From NCBI GenBank assembly GCA_002405435.1, contig DHLU01000114.1, positions 13,529 to 21,988 of the forward strand: 8,460 nt of DNA, written 5' to 3'. A model generated the notes under the pieces. That model did no database searches, was not told the DNA's origin, and saw nothing but the letters and a program-made list of their open reading frames with translations. Shown here one piece after another: positions 5,322-8,460 of the stretch. Each line of letters starts with the position of its first letter. Within the stretch, counting starts at the first letter, position 1. The translations under genes and the position numbers were made by a program. This DNA comes from Flavobacteriales bacterium UBA4660. GTDB lineage: Bacteria; Bacteroidota; Bacteroidia; Flavobacteriales_D; Sanyastnellaceae.

Positions 5322-7586
5322 TCAATGGATGACCTGCACGGGCAATGTGGAATTAACGCCTTCGCTAAGGCAGCGCGCATAGTACATACCCGCGGGCAAC
5401 TGAGCCGCATCCAGCCGGCACTGGCCCGAGGCTCCGGTCTGTTGCAGCACCAACCGGCCAAAGGCATCAAACAGACGCACTTCAAGCGCAGAAGATTCCT
5501 TGGCGCTGAAGCGAATTTCGCTGCTGGCCGGATTGGGCCATACTGCTATGGCTATACCCTGCACTTCGTCCACCCCTGCCGGAATTTCCAAACAAAATAC
5601 CTGGCTATCTGCGAAGGTAAATTCCGCTCCCTCCGCCAGCACAACACCTTCGCTGTCTAACAGGGTATAGCTGCCATCGCCCCAGTCGCAGCACAGTCCG
5701 TCGCCGTATGAATCACTCATGGTAAGAACATAACAGCCCACGGGAAGACAGGCGTCGAGCACCAGCAGTTCGGAACCGACAGTGTAGGGTCCTCCGCTAT
5801 AGAGCAGGTTATTGTCTTCGTCAGTGATGGTCCACGACGTTTCTTCCGGGTAATCGTCAGTGACCAACTGCAGGGAAAAACCCAACACCTCGCCTGTAAA
5901 CGCAGTAAAGAACACTGCGGTCTCATCATTGGCCGCATTCTGGTCGTTTTGTCCGTTGGGTTCGGTCACCCAGACGGTGAGGGTGTTGTTCCCGTTGGCT
6001 GCGGTCAGCGCAGGAAGTTGTACCGTGTCAGCATTGTATTGCGCAATGCTTCCGGTCCATTCCAGCACCTGCTCAGGACCGCCGTTGAGTGAGTAGTGGA
6101 TATTGGCAGACACAAGCGTATTGACACCGAAGTTTTGCAATACCAGCACCGGATACGCCAATGAGCCGCACAGGGTCTGGCTGATTCCTTCAATGCCGGT
6201 TATGCCCGCATCATAGCTGAGCGCAGTGAAGCCCTCAGGCCAGCCGTCAAGCACGGTGATGCCCGGGTTGCCAGGCGCCAGCCAATCGCTCAAACGGGTG
6301 GAGGCGCTCGAACCGGCATCCCAGCTCACTCCGAACCGCCCGTAATAGTCAAACAATCCGTTGTTCACCGCACCCGCGCAGGCAGAAGCCCCTCCATAGA
6401 GTTGTCCGATGATCCGGTGTGATTGATTAAAAAGGGGAGAACCCGAACTGCCTCCCTCTGTAACGCCCTCTTCCCAGTTGTCGATAAACCACACCTGGGC
6501 ACCGGCCTGAAACGAATGATATGGGGCATCCTCTTCAAAGCATATTTTTTTCACATCGCCCGAGGGATGATGAATACCCGTGGCACTGCTTACCGCTGAT
6601 TCGCTGTCGGTAGCATCCCAGCCTGCATACTGCACATTCCAGCTGTCGGGCGGTGTTTCGTCGAGCAATAACAGGGCTACATCGCTGCCCGCATTGCTCG
6701 CCTTCAGTTCAGATCCCGAAATGCTGTCGTCCACCGGTCCGGTATTGCCCGAGCATGAGGCGCTTTCATGGTTAAAATAAAAAACCCAGCCTGATTCTCC
6801 TCCAAGGCAGTGGTTGGCGGTGAGAAAATAGGGTGTGCCATCGTTGTTGGTGTTATTGACCAGCGCGCCCGAACAAACCGCCCAGCCGCCATCAGTGATC
6901 AGCGCCACCGAGCGCTTTTCCACCTGCCAGTCATCTCCCTGCGGACAATTCACATTGATGTTGCAGGCACCGCTGTTGCCGAAGGGACCACGGTCACCCG
7001 TATCTTCCAGTTCATTCAGTTTCGAGCGCAGACCGCGGTACGCATGCACTACCGTGCCCAATTCAATATTCCCCCGGTCTGAAGCATCTATGGGAACCTG
7101 GTATTCGATGACGATTCGGTCGCTGCTGATCAGGCCAACCGACATGCCCAGATGGTCTTTGTTGTTGCGATGGGTCAGGGCCCCGCGGTACACCTGTCGG
7201 TCGGCATCCCAGAGATACATCTTACCGCCCTTGGGTATCCGGAAATGAGAAAATTCAAGGCTGATGCCCGTGGCGCCCGGGCATTCAATCCCCAGCATCC
7301 AGACAGCCAGGTTCTGCTCCGGGTATAATGTCCAGGTGCCGGCATCCGACAATCCAGCCTGCACCGGCACTTCAATGCCAAAACGCCACGGCGCTTCTTT
7401 GACCGGATCACCAATCGCATCCTGTGCCGCAATCAGCGCCCTGTCCAGGGCAGGTGTTACCAGAAAGGGAATCGCACCATCAAGGCGCTTGTCTGACCAG
7501 TTAAGCGGCACACCGCCATGGTTGAGCTGGGCGCTCAGGCCTCCGCCCAGGGAGAGGCACAGCAGGAAAAGAAAAATTTGCTTCAT
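5322..7586 (-). CDS. T9SS-secreted lysyl-endopeptidase-like serine protease (S1 family)
   Basis: A 754-residue protein. ATG 7586 is chosen over an upstream TTG (7601) because it opens a signal peptide (MKQIFLFLLCLSLGGGLSAQ). Residues 21-202 look like a propeptide. Residues about 203-450 match Achromobacter protease I (Lys-C): GNSGACNINVNC at 203-214, TANHC with catalytic H259, SDVALL with D302 and GGSSGSP with S381. D413 in FDYYGR sits where the Lys-selecting Asp225 lies, after a one-residue shift. Cysteines 208, 214, 238 and 260 keep the spacing of the known disulfide cysteines. Two supporting residues differ: the His of QLHGG is Tyr397, and the partner Trp seems absent. Residues about 455-563 are CARDB-like, and about 566-666 form a Cys-rich beta domain (DSYGDGLCCDWGDGSY at 625-640). 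Residues 682-754 are a T9SS sorting tail (VWPNPASSEI, FDAFGR, LPAGMYYAR). I infer an extracellular or surface protease cutting after Lys; the specificity is predicted. A terminator follows. Confidence 0.94.
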   Translation of the reverse strand: MKQIFLFLLCLSLGGGLSAQLNHGGVPLNWSDKRLDGAIPFLVTPALDRALIAAQDAIGDPVKEAPWRFGIEVPVQAGLSDAGTWTLYPEQNLAVWMLGIECPGATGISLEFSHFRIPKGGKMYLWDADRQVYRGALTHRNNKDHLGMSVGLISSDRIVIEYQVPIDASDRGNIELGTVVHAYRGLRSKLNELEDTGDRGPFGNSGACNINVNCPQGDDWQVEKRSVALITDGGWAVCSGALVNNTNNDGTPYFLTANHCLGGESGWVFYFNHESASCSGNTGPVDDSISGSELKASNAGSDVALLLLDETPPDSWNVQYAGWDATDSESAVSSATGIHHPSGDVKKICFEEDAPYHSFQAGAQVWFIDNWEEGVTEGGSSGSPLFNQSHRIIGQLYGGASACAGAVNNGLFDYYGRFGVSWDAGSSASTRLSDWLAPGNPGITVLDGWPEGFTALSYDAGITGIEGISQTLCGSLAYPVLVLQNFGVNTLVSANIHYSLNGGPEQVLEWTGSIAQYNADTVQLPALTAANGNNTLTVWVTEPNGQNDQNAANDETAVFFTAFTGEVLGFSLQLVTDDYPEETSWTITDEDNNLLYSGGPYTVGSELLVLDACLPVGCYVLTMSDSYGDGLCCDWGDGSYTLLDSEGVVLAEGAEFTFADSQVFCLEIPAGVDEVQGIAIAVWPNPASSEIRFSAKESSALEVRLFDAFGRLVLQQTGASGQCRLDAAQLPAGMYYARCLSEGVNSTLPVQVIH

Positions 7587-7639
7587 ATTGGAAGGAATCA
7601 ATGCATAATACCCTTGCAGGGGAATACCATATTTGCGTA

Positions 7640-7671
7640 CAAATCAAGGACAGGAAACACTACTTCCACAA
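7640..7671 (-). promoter_or_regulatory. Weak candidate promoter for the protease gene
   Basis: On the minus strand TTGATTTG (7647-7640) differs at one of the six fixed bases from TAnnTTTG. A TTG (7671-7669) lies 21 bases upstream. Transcription would begin about 50 bases before ATG 7586. The match is imperfect and short, so this is only the best candidate in the divergent gap. Confidence 0.22.
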
Positions 7672-7755
7672 GAACCGGATGTTAAATTGCTAACCGCGAT
7701 CAACAAAACCGGATGGCCGGTACAATCGGTCAGTGAATAAGGGTGTCCGCTGCGG

Positions 7756-7760
7756 GGAGG
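7756..7760 (+). promoter_or_regulatory. Shine-Dalgarno sequence of the DUF2851 gene
   Basis: GGAGG lies 6 bases before ATG 7767 within a purine-rich run (GGGGAGGAAGG). It decides the start: the only other in-frame candidate, GTG 7743, comes right after a TGA at 7734 and has no such site. It is notable because the other genes in this window, like most Bacteroidota genes, lack a clear Shine-Dalgarno sequence. Confidence 0.65.
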
Positions 7761-7766
7761 AAGGCG

Positions 7767-8460
7767 ATGACGGAGGATTTTTTGCACCATGTCTGGAAGT
7801 TCAGGCTTTTTAATTCGACTGAACTGTATACCACCGGCGGGGAAAAGCTCTCGGTGATCAGTCCCGGTGTCCATAACCGTGGCGGTGGCCCCGATTTTCT
7901 CAATGCCAGGCTCCGCATCGGTGGTCAGTTGTGGGCCGGACATGTCGAAATTCACCTGAAGTCAGGTGACTGGCACGCGCACCGCCATACCGATGACCCG
8001 CACTATAAAAATGTAATTCTCCATGCGGTATATACCCACGACCGGGAGGTCAACCTGTACCGGGAAGGCGACCTGCCCGTGCTGGTGATGGCCCCCTATA
8101 TCATAGACCGGCAACTGGAGCGCTGGCAGCAATGGCTGCAAGCCAATACGTGGATACCCTGCCAGGCGAGAATGGCTGGGGTAGATGCTTTTACGTGGAA
8201 CCTGTGGAAGGAAAGGCTGGCAGTCGAACGGCTTGAACAAAAGTGCAACCGCATGCGCGTTCTGCTCGACCAGTGCCGCGGCGACTGGAACGAGGCTTTT
8301 TTCCGGCTGCTCGCGAAAAACTTCGGTTTTGCCGCCAATGCAGAAGCAATGGAAATGCTGGCCGGCTATGTGTCGCTTTCCACCATCCGTAAATTGCGGA
8401 GTGATCCCTTTCAGCTAGAGGCCCTGCTCTTTGGTCAGGCCTGTTTCCTCGAACAGTCTT
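7767..8460 (+). CDS. DUF2851 family protein, N-terminal part (cut by window edge)
   Basis: The first 231 residues of a gene that stays open to the right edge; the family is usually a little over 400 residues, so roughly half is visible. It begins MTEDFLHHVWKFRLF and carries the conserved family block: LSVISPGVHNRGGGPDFLNA at 28-47, then GHVEIHLKSGDWHAHRH at 57-73, then DDPHYKNVILHAVYTHD at 76-92. A helical region follows (about 115-231), which I cannot assign. There is no signal peptide or membrane segment, so the protein is probably cytosolic. No function is established to my knowledge. The GPDF and VEIH pattern faintly recalls PD-(D/E)XK nucleases, but that is speculation. The gene is divergent from the protease gene with about 180 bases between them, and has a strong ribosome-binding site. 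Confidence 0.9.
   Translation, partial: MTEDFLHHVWKFRLFNSTELYTTGGEKLSVISPGVHNRGGGPDFLNARLRIGGQLWAGHVEIHLKSGDWHAHRHTDDPHYKNVILHAVYTHDREVNLYREGDLPVLVMAPYIIDRQLERWQQWLQANTWIPCQARMAGVDAFTWNLWKERLAVERLEQKCNRMRVLLDQCRGDWNEAFFRLLAKNFGFAANAEAMEMLAGYVSLSTIRKLRSDPFQLEALLFGQACFLEQS

Overview
The window looks like chromosomal DNA of a fairly GC-rich Bacteroidota. Two large secreted proteins end in the C-terminal sorting domain of the type IX secretion system (T9SS), which is confined to that phylum. One promoter matches the Bacteroidota consensus (TTTG / TAnnTTTG), and the last gene belongs to DUF2851, a family I associate with Bacteroidota. Genus cannot be decided from the sequence; no phage, plasmid, IS element, CRISPR array, tRNA or rRNA was seen.

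Layout. Positions 1-187 hold no supportable gene, only short stop-bounded frames and weak hairpins. On the + strand, 188-2719 encodes a secreted protein with a proprotein-convertase P domain, a CotH-type kinase domain, a cleaved-adhesin/MAM-like domain and a T9SS tail. It converges on a minus-strand operon across a gap of about 105 bases that holds nested inverted repeats. The operon is transcribed as membrane glycosyltransferase (5225-4086), ECF-like sigma factor (4095-3487, overlapping by 10 bases) and rsmG (3481-2825, 5-base gap). A promoter just upstream of the glycosyltransferase abuts, and probably shares bases with, the terminator of the next gene.

That next gene (7586-5322, minus) encodes a T9SS-secreted lysyl-endopeptidase-type serine protease with a propeptide, a CARDB-like domain, a Cys-rich beta domain and a sorting tail. 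A divergent gap of about 180 bases separates it from a plus-strand DUF2851 gene (from 7767), which runs off the right edge.

How they fit together. The two secreted proteins flank a housekeeping/regulatory operon: a 16S rRNA methyltransferase, a sigma factor and a glycosyltransferase. Nothing directly ties the sigma factor to the secreted genes. The window is mostly recognisable families. The less ordinary points are the domain mix of the secreted CotH protein, substituted catalytic-support residues in the protease, the compact terminator-promoter junction, and a PD-(D/E)XK-like residue pattern in the DUF2851 protein.
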